Below are positions 13,014-24,000 of a stretch of DNA of 64,000 nt, piece by piece (the stretch's first letter is position 1; every line of letters starts with the position of its first letter). The stretch spans positions 744,001 to 808,000 of the forward strand of contig QXJR01000009.1 in NCBI GenBank assembly GCA_020975725.1, given 5' to 3'. The translations under genes were made by a program, and so were the position numbers. This stretch comes from Picocystis sp. L7 (taxonomy: Eukaryota > Chlorophyta > Picocystophyceae > Picocystales > Picocystaceae). The notes below the pieces were generated by a model. It had not been told where the DNA came from. It did no database searches and worked only from the letters and a program-made list of their open reading frames with translations.

Positions 13014-13474
13014 GAGGGCATTGTTAATCAATACATTGTGATAAACGACGCACGTAAACGGATTCTTATGTGAGACACATCGCTCACACACACATTTTTT
13101 TGCTTACAGGAAGGATTGGCTGTAGTAGGGAAAGCAGCGTTGCAGCTTCTTTTGTTCCTGACGAAAAAATCCCTTTACCAAGACCTTGCAACCAACCATG
13201 CTACGAGGCAAGTAGACGAAAACCAGGTGTCTGACGCCTTCGTTCATTAGTATGCGAGGGATAATCCTTTCACACATTAGGACGTTTAATAAAAAGGCAG
13301 ATTCCTGAAGGAAACTTGTCTGGCCCACGTGTTGAGAACGTGCCAAGGGGGACATTGTACTTTTGATTTCGATGCTGTGAGTGGAGCAGATGGTCAAAGC
13401 TGCATTGCCAAGTTTCGTTCTGTCGGACTGTGAAGTCAAGGCTCAATGGTGTCGGTGCCCACTTCCTTTACCTT

Positions 13475-13766
13475 TGTTGAGACTGCTGAAGCCTTGGTCC
13501 CTGGGAGGTCGAATCCCTTGGGGACCACGACCGAGTTTCGGTCGAGTACCTTCGAGGAGAATGGGGCCCCTGTGGGTCCTCGAAGGGCGATGCCCATTCC
13601 TGCAGTGAACGATACCGACGAGGAGCGATCCCGGGTTACTGAGAGGTCCTCTGCGGTCGATGCCGCCGCCATTGAGTGGGGATACTCATCACTCATTCTT
13701 GCATGTAATACACAACTACGAAGGTGGCAAACCACGAACGTAACAAGACACTTCGTGCTTCTTTCA
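13475..13766 (+). repeat. Solo copia LTR, inverted, with ACCTT target duplication
   Basis: 292 bp of the same LTR family in the opposite orientation (TGTTGAGACT at the left, GCTTCTTTCA at the right). It is flanked by perfect 5-bp repeats ACCTT at 13470-13474 and 13767-13771. This is the footprint of a full insertion that later lost its internal region by LTR-LTR recombination. Confidence 0.92.
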
Positions 13767-13771
13767 ACCTT

Positions 13772-16520
13772 TGGTGAAATTGAAAGACACAATGTCTTAA
13801 TGTTGAAATCAAGATAAGTCTCCAAGAGGTTGGCCCTTAGTGTCGATTTCATTCCGCTTTCATCCTTGAGAATCATTTTCACATTAGCCGCAAGTTTGAT
13901 GTATGTAGTAAAAAGATTGCTTTGATTTGACATGCGGAACGCTTTATCAACCATAGCTTTCTCTTCGGTATCATGTGCTGCAAGTTTGTGTACATCCCGT
14001 TGAAGGACCCCCAATAGGATCATACGGCACATAATGAGTTGTCTTATCTTTGTCTTTAGCCTATACACTTATCTGTTTTAGTGTGAGCCATACATTGAGT
14101 ACCGTCAGAAAACCTACAAGACCGATGTTGATTTACTCTCATCAATTTTTGTTTCCTTTTTTATGAGCTCTTCATCCTAGGTATGGTGGAGAATTCGATA
14201 TGTTGCACGTTTGCGCTGCGTATTCAACCACGACAATTCTTCCTCGGTGGCGATTGAATGCTCGTCCTTTCCCTTTCGATATACTCCTTGTCCTGCCATT
14301 ACGCCTAGGTGTTAGTCATTTTAACCATTTGCAAACATTTAAATCGTACGAGCGGATTGGAAAGGAAGAGAAACACTTGAGCAATTGCTAAACGCCACGT
14401 TGGTTGGCAACCATGCTTCTCAACACCATCGAAAGAATTTCGGGACACTTCGCTATGATGACTGATGGTTGGTGGCAACGCGCGAAACCAACATAATTGG
14501 GTGGTTGGTCGACACGGAGTATGCAACCTCTTCGGCGGGTGTCTACATCTGCATCATCCGTCAAGCTTGCATTGCTTTTTAGCTCTCGATAGGGCCATTC
14601 CCTATTTCTAAATGTCGGATGCCACCACTTGGTCCCTTGTTTGACTGCTTGTCGTGATGCACTTGCACTTCGCAACGCAGTGGCTTAGACCACTTCTCTT
14701 CAACTTTTGAACTGTGCTTTCTACGATGACAGACGACAAGGCTTCACACTTTCGTGGTAATCAAAGTAACATTTGCAAAGCATCTTGCACCTCAATATGT
14801 TCTAAAAGGATCTTACTCTGGTGTTTGATAGGGTGTCTCCACAAGTTCGATTTGGTAACAATGCATTGGCTAGAACACAATGCCCTTATTTGTTCTTTAC
14901 AACCTTCTAAGATGAGCAGCCACCATCGTCCTCGGCGAGTCGCAAGTGATAAACATGAACGGGTGTGCTCCTAGAGTCCTCACAACGCACCGCAAAACCA
15001 GCGATGCAAGGAAGATCCTGAAAACTGGCCACTTTGTTGCCCTGGTGATATAATAAATTTGAATCATTCCGGTTCGTCCACAGGTCACTCAACGTTGATC
15101 CAACAATCATAACGCGGGCTCAAACACATACCCATTCTCGAGGTACGAGGATCTTGGCCCAACATGTAGCCGAGTTCACCACACTCCGGATAGAAGACGT
15201 CATTTCTTTAGTGGTTGCGATCATAGTTGGATATAGTTGTCTTGTGTGGGTTTTCACTCCCACATGCTTTGAAGGAGCATCAAGGGAAATCCCAAAGAAG
15301 AAATACGGGAGACGTTTCGTTGCCAAGCTAAGATGCCATTTTTTTGCGTTCCGTTTTCTCCCATCTTGTTCCCACACTCTCACTTTGAGACTCCTTTCCA
15401 ACAGGTGGAATTTTCGTCATGAATTCCGACACCACTTTCTCGTGGCATCAACTTGTACACGGTGCCAATCGTTGTGCCATTCCCTTTCACGTGCTTGATT
15501 CTCGTATCGGGTGGTGCCAACTCGCATCGGCCAATGCGAGCTATGTTTCATCGAAGCTGGTTGCGTTGATTTGTTCCTTGTTGCGCGTCATTCGCTTCCG
15601 TTGCGTGGGTTGTGCGTAGCTTTTGGTCCATCTGATGCATGGCATCTCATCCATGAAAGGATGTCGGATGTTGTTTAGCTACACTGGCACACCCACCTCA
15701 GCGCCCTCCGTCTGGCCCAATTCCGGAAGCAAGAAGGAATGGCACTCGCACCCCGATGCCCGTCTCCTTGTGCATGCTTCGCCGGGCGTGTCGGAGGACG
15801 ATGCGGACGACACCTTGAACCTGATCGGGATTCGCTTTGTTGTGCTTGTCCTTATACGATCGAGCACGGTGCTCCGAAGCGTCCCACCACATGCTGAATT
15901 GCATGGTTGGGGTGGGATGCATTGCCTCGGTCGTGCTCTGTGGTGGTTTTGGTGGTGGATGGGAGGAGGTGGGGTGGAAGGATGGCATGATCCAAAGGAG
16001 GGGTGGAATGGCAACAGGTGGATCGGATCGAATATTTGGAGATTAGTCTTCCTCACCACCAACTCCGTCTGCATATCCCTTTGCCCAGAGGAGGAAGAGA
16101 GGAAACGCCTTCGTCCGTGCCAGCCAAGGATCGAATTCCGCATCCGCAACGGTACAAGGGATCAGGACCGGACGAAGGACGTGTTCCACGCCACCCTCGA
16201 AGACAACGAAAGTTCGTGATCGTCCGAGGTGGACGTGCACGAGAGGGAGGGAGAATCGAACCCGGTCAAGGGGAACAGAGAACACAAACAAGGAATGGGA
16301 GGACGATCAAACCCACTTCGAGTGCACAGGCGAAGCGGCCAGTAGAGCACGTCTGCAACGGCACTGGAATCGCGAGTGCAGTGCAAGCGACTTGCTGCCT
16401 CGTCCGACACACATGCATCAACAATTATAACGCTGCATCGAGGAGCTGCTGCCGGAACGAGAACGAGCAGAACACCGAACGCAGCTGAAGGCAGACAGGT
16501 GGGAACCAAACTGCTCCCCC
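13772..16520. other. Gene-free stretch
   Basis: To about 15.6 kb this is lower-GC decayed DNA. The minus strand at about 13800-14068 is open and appears to continue beyond the inverted solo LTR, suggesting an older coding relic interrupted by that insertion, but I do not recognise it. From 15.6 kb GC rises towards the first sulfotransferase-like gene. The several open frames there look like composition effects rather than genes. Confidence 0.5.
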
Positions 16521-16523
16521 GAG

Positions 16524-17876
16524 ATGGTGAAAATGCTCCTGCCCGTCGTCCTGTTGCTGGGGACAGTTGCAGACAGAAGTGCTGCCATCCGTTCCAGGAG
16601 CGAAACGCAAACGATGCAGGATGTACCAGCCAAGCGCACACCAGTTGCCGCTGGTGAGTCAGCCGATCACGGAACAGGGAAACTTCAGGAAGATACGCGT
16701 TTGACAAGGGGCAGCACGTGGATCCGAAAACTTCTGGACTGGAAGCACGTCCTTCCCACTGCACCTCCAGCAAGCATCCAAGAAAACCAGTTGAGCCCTT
16801 CAGACCGGGCAGGATCGTACAACATCGCTATCAAGCATCCGCTTTGGATGGACGAGTCCACTGCGAGGTCGCCAGCCAGTGCAGGGATACTTGAGGCATA
16901 TCGAGGCGACCAGGATGAGACAGCAGGCTTTCACGATGGTAGCACAAATCGTGGCGGAAACGAGAGCGTTCACACCGCCTTTCCAAGTGCAGGACGGTAC
17001 CTCGCCGAAGAGGACGAGGAAGAACTGCCCCACGAGTGCACGCTTAGGCCGGTAGAGAAGGATGTGGTGAAGGAGAAGCTGCTCGTCTTGAGAGAAAAGT
17101 GGAAACAAGGCAGGATAAAGGTTTACGTGCAGCACATGAACAAGGGCGGTGGCACGACCCTTTGCCGCTTTTTTAGCAAAAGCGCGCTCAGCGTTCCCCA
17201 AGCATCTAATTGCAATGGCAAGCCATCTTTTGCTCCGTACACCAAAGGTGATGCACGATCCATGAAAGAGTTGTTTGAGATCAAGCCGTACCAGGTGTAT
17301 TTCAACGAGGGTCCGATGTTTCGGCAACCTTTGGACACCAGTCACTTCATCTTCTTGACTTCGATTAGGAAGCCTCACTACAGGGTGATTTCGCAGCTTT
17401 TGCACCATTGGCAAGGAAAGTACAGATATCTGGAGAACGGAGCCGTCGATGGACTTGAAGAACTACTGAAGAGGTACATCGACCACGGATCTCTACAAGG
17501 AAGGCGATCCATTTACACGCAAAATATGCAGACCTGGCACTTGCTGGGCAGGAAAAATGCAGATGACCCTGCTGTGGCTTTCGAGCAAGCGGTCGATCGG
17601 CTTTTTGAGTTTGCACTTACTATTCCCACAGACGAAATGGGTCAGGGACTCGACAACCTTGGAAGGCTGTTCTACCCCAGCATGCGACCTTTGGCGCACA
17701 ACAGCCACCTGAACGTGCACGATGCTGCTAGCCAAGTAGACTTTCTGCTGAGGGACAATGCAGATTTCTTGGCCTCCTTGAAACAGCAGAACATGTACGA
17801 TCAATGCCTCTACCACCAGGCAAGGGCGTTGCACAAAGTGCAAACCGAAGTGCTTAAGGAGCTATCGCTTGAATGA
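16524..17876 (+). CDS. Sulfotransferase-like type II membrane or secreted protein (copy 1)
   Basis: 450 codons, no intron seen. The N-terminus (MVKMLLPVVLLLGTVADRSA) is a signal peptide or signal anchor, so the protein probably acts in the secretory pathway. After a low-complexity stem region, residues ~200-217 read YVQHMNKGGGTTLCRFF. This fits the PAPS 5'-phosphosulfate loop of Golgi carbohydrate sulfotransferases (consensus around H.PKtGGTtL). Residues ~276-296 contain SIRKPHYRVISQLLHH, matching the 3'-phosphate-binding site (R.P..R..S). The likely reaction is sulfate transfer from PAPS to a glycan; the acceptor is unknown. It is related to the gene at 19632-20840: both share CNGKP, the SIY..NMQT.HL block and the TIPTD.MG.GL.NL block. 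The family call rests on motifs only; a glycosyltransferase-like relative is the main alternative. Confidence 0.65.
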   Translation: MVKMLLPVVLLLGTVADRSAAIRSRSETQTMQDVPAKRTPVAAGESADHGTGKLQEDTRLTRGSTWIRKLLDWKHVLPTAPPASIQENQLSPSDRAGSYNIAIKHPLWMDESTARSPASAGILEAYRGDQDETAGFHDGSTNRGGNESVHTAFPSAGRYLAEEDEEELPHECTLRPVEKDVVKEKLLVLREKWKQGRIKVYVQHMNKGGGTTLCRFFSKSALSVPQASNCNGKPSFAPYTKGDARSMKELFEIKPYQVYFNEGPMFRQPLDTSHFIFLTSIRKPHYRVISQLLHHWQGKYRYLENGAVDGLEELLKRYIDHGSLQGRRSIYTQNMQTWHLLGRKNADDPAVAFEQAVDRLFEFALTIPTDEMGQGLDNLGRLFYPSMRPLAHNSHLNVHDAASQVDFLLRDNADFLASLKQQNMYDQCLYHQARALHKVQTEVLKELSLE

Positions 17877-19631
17877 GAACGCTTCCCTGCATGCTCTTTC
17901 TCCTGCAACGCCTCAGTGCCTGGATGAAGCACACCACCACCACACGACTTCCCTTTCATAGGAGTATCCTGGTTTGGGTTCATGGCGTCATTGCTTGGCC
18001 GACCTCGATCCAGCAGAGAGTCTAGGCGATCGAGCTCCAGGCAGAAACCACTCAGTTTCCTTTGTCACAAACCGCAAGGGTGCAAGCTCTCTTCGGGCAA
18101 TGTTGATCCCGTGGCCCGAACCGGCGTGCGTCCACGGACTCGGTTATCCCTTCTTGTTCTTGCACGCCCGGGAGGGCCGTTATCGCTTTTGGATCCCACT
18201 CCAGTACACGCTGCATCGTGTCTCCCGTAAATGCGGGCAGGCGCTCCCGTCCTGTGGTTTCTGCTTTCCCCTTGCCTCGGAATCTCTGTTCAGAGGGAGC
18301 AATGGACGCGACCCCCCTCCTTCCGGCTTGTTTCTTTGGTGGTGTTGGGTATCGCAGGGATGCACGTCTGCTGCAACGTACGATTCCGTGCGAGCCAAGC
18401 GGCGTTGGTTTTCGTCTCTTTCCGCGATAGACCGGTGGAAGGAGGATCCGCCGTCCGTTTCCGTGTGCATCCTTTCCTCCCTGGCTACGTTCGTCTGCTT
18501 TGCACGGTTGTTTCGGCCAGGCATGGGATGACACGCAACGGCGGGGACGTTCTCGTGGGACGACGCCCGTCGCGTGGATGGAAATTGCATCGTCCCTTTC
18601 ATGCATCGTCGATGGTTGACAACGAGCGGGCGAGGACGGAGACCCTCCCTTGGATGGGATCCCTTCATGGACCACGTGCTCGCGTTTGGGAGGGGATGCG
18701 TGGGGTTGGATGCACAGGATGGGTTGCTGGTGCGCGTGGATGTTGTTTTCCTTCGATGTCCCGCATCCCTCGGACAATGCCACCCACGAAAGGTCCTCGA
18801 CCCTGTGCTGTCCACCATTTCGCACACCTTCCACCTTCACCACATCCTTGGGAAGGCGAACCGTTGGAACGATCCCTACCCCGTCCTCGTTTTCTGGGTT
18901 GGGTTGGGTTGGCTTTCCTTCGGGGAATGGGAAAGGACTTCGGTCGGGATCTTCCCTTGAACCGGGGATGGGTTTCCTTTTCGAACCGTTTCCTTCCCGG
19001 GATCCCCACCCGTCGGCCCCACGATCCTTCTCTTTTCCACCCCGACCGGACGTGGGATGGCTTGGGTTCCCTTTCTCCCTCTGGATCTACCCATCCTTTC
19101 CAAGGGAATCGATGGGGGAGGGGATCCGAATGGACACCCCTTTCCCCCCTTTCCTCGGTCCCATCGTCACCGTTTCGGATGGGAAGCGAACAGGCACACA
19201 CGCCTGGTTGAACGTGGTGTTCCTTCCACCCCGTCCAAGACGAACGGGTCGGAAAGGGATACCAAGGCGACTTCCCACCACCACTCCAGGAACGAACGTG
19301 TGTGCGTACCAGGTGGGAGGTGCACATTCGATGCATCCATCGGAAAGGAAGGTGGGTGGGTCTCCACGTGGAGATGCCAACGGTCTTCCTCGCAAGGATC
19401 CAGGTCGGATCGACGTACGTGGTGGAAATGGAACGAACAGAAGCAGGAGAGACGAGGCTGACGCGTGAACCATCCCAACCACACACGTGGGACACCGAAC
19501 ATTCCCTCCCACGCACCCGCGGATGCGATCCCACCTCGATGGGAGGATGGGTATGGGATCCTGGATGACGATGGGAAACGTAGAGATGGACGTGGAAAGG
19601 GACCGCCGTGACCTTGACCTTTGGGATTCCA
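17877..19631. other. GC-rich spacer, open in many frames on both strands
   Basis: A 1.75-kb spacer between the two sulfotransferase-like genes. It is rich in words such as GGATCC, GGGATC and GATGGG and poor in TA, so stop codons are scarce. Open frames of 270-370 codons overlap in at least four frames. The translations are arginine-, proline-, serine- and tryptophan-rich and resemble nothing, so I treat them as non-coding. It probably holds the 3' end of copy 1 and the promoter of copy 2. Confidence 0.6.
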
Positions 19632-20840
19632 ATGATATGGACCGTGTTCTTGGTGTTCAGGACGACAATTCCACCCATCCAGGAAAACGTGGAACCTGCA
19701 ACCATCGCAAGAAAGGTTGCTGCCCAAACCGGCCAGACCAAGAACGAGCTGGGACTGCAATACAACATTAACACAGACGTCCAGCGTTGGACAGCGTTGC
19801 AGCACTCTCACCTTCATGGTGACGATCCTGAGGAAACCAACAGTGCAGAATACCAAGGTGCTCGTTCCGAAAAAATGCCCCCTCCCTTCATGCTTGCTAG
19901 CAATGCGAAAGACCTGAATTACCTTGAACTTGAAGGTAACCTTTCGGCACAAGCAAACCGTCCTGTAGGTCGACATGCCCATCGCACGTGTACACTCCGC
20001 ACCAGGAGTGAACTAGAACTACGCAATCAGATGAGGGAGTACGCCAACGCCTGGAGAGAAAACAAATTGCACTTGTATGTGCAACACATGAACAAGGCCG
20101 GTGGGAGCACGCTTTGTGGCTTTTTCGGAACTAGCACTTTTCGCGTTCCAGAACAGAGCAACTGCAATGGAAAACCAGAGTTGAGCAATATCTTGAAAAC
20201 AGACACCATGCAAGTGCAAAGACTGATGAGTGAAAATGAGTTCGACATATACTTCAACGAGAACCCAATGCATTCTGGAGACTTGGTAAACGATGTGGCT
20301 TACGTGACATCTATCAGGAAGCCTGAAGATCGCATAGTCTCTCAGATGCTCCACCATTGGGGGCGTTTTCTTGAATTCGACGGCGAAGGGAGGCTTGTCA
20401 ATCTTTCACGGAACATTGACAGATATCTTGCAGAGGATCGCTTGGGTGGTGTAAAGTCAATTTATCTATCAAACATGCAAACAAGGCATCTTGTTGGTGT
20501 TGGAACTGAAAATGTAGACATGGAAGAAATATACAGAAAGGCTGTAGATCGATTGGCAAAGTTTGTATTCACGATACCCACAGATAGAATGGGCGAAGGG
20601 CTCGTAAATCTAGAGTTCTTTCTTGGGCACCGAATTTGCAGCCCGACATGTACCAGAATCAGGCGCAACACACATGGGGCCGAGTCTCAAGTGCGTCTAC
20701 TAGTTCAGACAGATGTAGCATTGTACGAACGCTTGTTGGACGAAAACTTTTACGACACGTGCTTGTACCTTCAAGCACAGCTGTTTCACATTGAACAAAG
20801 CAGTGTTCTGAATATGTTTCGAAGATTCAATGCCGTCTAG
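19632..20840 (+). CDS. Sulfotransferase-like type II membrane protein (copy 2)
   Basis: 402 codons from the first ATG; the frame is open slightly further upstream but only from a GTG. MIWTVFLVF at the N-terminus is a hydrophobic signal anchor, giving a type II topology with a lumenal catalytic domain. Residues ~149-166 read YVQHMNKAGGSTLCGFF (PAPS 5' loop) and ~222-242 contain SIRKPEDRIVSQMLHHW (3'-phosphate site). It is clearly related to the upstream gene (450 aa) in the same orientation, so a tandem duplication is likely. Its third codon positions are visibly less GC-rich than those of copy 1. It converges on the BEACH gene with only about 200 bp between stop codons. Substrate unknown. Confidence 0.65.
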   Translation: MIWTVFLVFRTTIPPIQENVEPATIARKVAAQTGQTKNELGLQYNINTDVQRWTALQHSHLHGDDPEETNSAEYQGARSEKMPPPFMLASNAKDLNYLELEGNLSAQANRPVGRHAHRTCTLRTRSELELRNQMREYANAWRENKLHLYVQHMNKAGGSTLCGFFGTSTFRVPEQSNCNGKPELSNILKTDTMQVQRLMSENEFDIYFNENPMHSGDLVNDVAYVTSIRKPEDRIVSQMLHHWGRFLEFDGEGRLVNLSRNIDRYLAEDRLGGVKSIYLSNMQTRHLVGVGTENVDMEEIYRKAVDRLAKFVFTIPTDRMGEGLVNLEFFLGHRICSPTCTRIRRNTHGAESQVRLLVQTDVALYERLLDENFYDTCLYLQAQLFHIEQSSVLNMFRRFNAV

Positions 20841-21046
20841 AAAGTAAACACTCTTAGAATTGGCAAGTGGGGTTCAGAAGCTCTCAATACGGGGTCACTT
20901 GACTGGCACAAAGTAAACGATGTATTCTTCAACGCTACTAAATTATTCAAAGATGATTTTTGACTTGAAACTCTCTAGCAAAGCTTGCTTCATCTCCTTG
21001 TGTAAACCCTGCATTTATTGGACCCCAAATTTGCGAGGACTACTTC

Positions 21047-24000
21047 TTATTCCAGTGCAAGTGGGAAGGCTACTATGCTTCCATCATGCATGCCAATTAG
21101 AAGTGATTTCTCTTCTGGTGACAAGGATAGGCAAGAGGCCCTTTCTGGTATTGAGAACTCTTCATGAATGGCAAGGGTGGGTAGCCTGAGGATCAGACAA
21201 GTAGTGTTGGTGAGCACAGCAAGAAACGGACCAGTCTTTGCCGCTTCGATGGTCTTGCAACTTTCTAAGGGGCAGCTACCAATATGAGCGCCATTTAGCG
21301 TGTAAACAAGCAACTTTGACGCCGCTTTTGGCACATCAGAAGTTTTTCTTGTAAGGGACACTGTATGTACCACCACTTGTCCTTCTCTGGTAACCAATAG
21401 ATCAGATACGATGGAATCTTCATCGGGAACGAGTAAATCTTCTGACGTGCCTTTGGTAGCATGAAGTGCACCTTCCATGGTTGGGGTAAGAGACAGCCTA
21501 CGTACTACATTACCATCCTCCAAATCGTGAACCATGACTGTGCCACCATCTGACGCCGACCCGGAAAAGACAAGACCTAAAGTGACATCGATCGCCAAGC
21601 ATGTGACCGCACAAACATGCCCGTAAAGTACTCTCCGAATGCGGGGAAAAGTTGCATCCTTGCTGCCAGCGGTCTTTTCAGCTCTCAATAATCGAAGCCC
21701 TCCCAAGAGAGTAAAGTCTTCATCTCTGCCGTACTTCTTGGACCTGGAGTACAACAGCTCTTCAGACTCGAGGTGCTCCTTCCCAGAAATGCTGAGAATC
21801 CAAACTGTTCCATCACCAAGTCCGACGACTGCAAGGCTCCCCCCCGGAGTTGACTGAATCGATGTGACCATGGATGGATGCTGGGTGGCACGGAGCGTAC
21901 CTTCAGTAAAGCTAGAATTCCTACCCTTTCTCGCTTGCTGCAACGAGTCAGCGTCAAATGCACACCAAGCACTAGCGCTGTTTTCAAGCCCCCCAACTAT
22001 GACCGTAACTTTTTTCTTCTTTGGAACCTCTTCAAGAAAGCAAAGTGGGATTCGAGGCAATGGCGGACACCTTATGGAAGTAAACGAAGGCAGTTTAGTC
22101 TCAATCAAGTATTCTTCAGGCTTGACGACATTGATGTGCTGTATGTGTGGCAAAACAACACCAATGTCGCTTTCGGTGGTCGACGGGGCGTCTTCTCTGA
22201 AGCCAAGCCTGTCCAGAAACCCTGGTTTTGGATGCAAAACATGTAAGCCTTGGGGTCCAGATAACCAGCCATATGCTGCCAGTAATCCACTACTGTATAG
22301 GACCATTACCTTACTCCCACTCAAAGAAAAGTATATTCGTATGACCGAACCTTCTGCCGTTTTAGGGCTTAGCAATGTTTGAGGATTTCTGTGATTATTG
22401 CCGCTCTCTGGTGAGGAGAGAGGCAGTGCTTCGCCTCTGATTTTCTTATTAAAGAAAAAGCTACCAGTCTTATGAACTGCGGCTTGAACCAGACCATCTG
22501 TAGATGAAGCCTCACATGCTCTGGAAGGGTGTGGTGCTGTGAAGAGCTGGGCAGGAACTTGTCCAAAATTAGCAATTTGTGACTCGTAAGCACTCCTTGT
22601 CACTGGATCTTTGATGGCATCAAGATCCACAGAACCTTCATATGTCAGGTAATAAAATACGTTGTTTGCTTCTTCAGCTTGTATACCACGCTGTTTGTAA
22701 CCAAAAACCAGATCAATCCAGTGATGCAGGTTTTGACTGACATATTCAGATTCAAGTGCGGCTCGATGCAGACGCACAAACTCTGATGGCGAACCCTTAC
22801 ACCAAGGAGGAAGAACAACATGTGAAACAACTTCTCCGTCTTGACGTGTCCCAAGAGGTAAATTTGAACTGTTGCAGAATATGTCTGGCAGGTAAAAAAG
22901 TTCTGGTATCAGCTCTTTGACATCCGCAGGAGAGTTGAAGCAGTTTTCCCACGTATTTTTTACTGAGAAAAAGAGACGATCTGCATGATCAAATTTGCCA
23001 CTCTGCAAAGCAACATGAGCTCCAGTAAAAGGTTCCAGCCGAATAAGAAAGTAGAGAACACCCCCTGGTGTACTGTAGAAGCTCCCGTACATAAACTTTG
23101 GAATCACCTCATCTTCAAAAGAATCGTAGCGTTCCCTTATTTGCTTGAAACGGTCGCTGTTTAATGCCCCTACAGGCTTCGAAAGATCTCTGTAGATAGC
23201 TGGGTCGGTAAGGTCAAGCTCTTCAGAGTCGTAATCAACCAAAACCCACGGAAAAATAGGATACTGTGCCAGATCATTGTACGTTCGACCAGCCGCGGTA
23301 TTAAGTAACATGAGGTACTCAAAGTTACTAAGCCCCCCGTTGACCCAAAGTTCTGTCCAGCGGTTCTCTTGCACAATATTCCTCGGTTTCAGGAGACGGG
23401 GGCGTGATATTGCACTTAAGACCCTTGGTTTTTGGGAAAGGATTGTTTTGAAGAGCAATTTCGACTGCAAGTCTAGGTAATCTTCCCCACCTGAGAAGGC
23501 AAGGAAGACGGTTGAGCCCCCCAAGACAAAGAACTCCAGAGCACACCGGCGCAGCAAGTAGCGGCGGAACTGAATGTCATAAAGGAGATCTAAAGGCCAA
23601 ATATGGTGTTCAACGTTGTCTTGAAGTTCTGCAGTTTCTGACGATCCACCCTCCAGTGCCGCGAGATCATGAGTAACTTCTGTAACAAGAAAAACCATGA
23701 ACTTGTTTGTTAGAAAAAGCTTTCCTTCTAGCACTTTCAGAGGTTTTATAAGCTTGCATGAAACTTCTAGAATCGTACTATTCAAAATGGATATGAATGC
23801 GCCAGATGGCTGGGAAGCCTGCTTGTAAACAGTGCCTTCATCGTCTTTATTGCCTAGCAAGTTGTGTTCTTTCATGGTTCGAGCACTTTGCTGGAGACTA
23901 GAAGAGAGGATAATTTCTCCAAGTATACGTTCTGCCATCTGACGGCCAACATTTCCCGAGGTATACGTGTCCGAGTGTTCTTCATCCTCACTGTCATCGG

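Noticed and set aside
18231-19982. Overlapping frames of 270-370 codons between the sulfotransferase-like genes
   Set aside because: They overlap one another on both strands, have low-complexity R/P/S/W-rich translations and no recognisable domain. A compositional effect is more likely.
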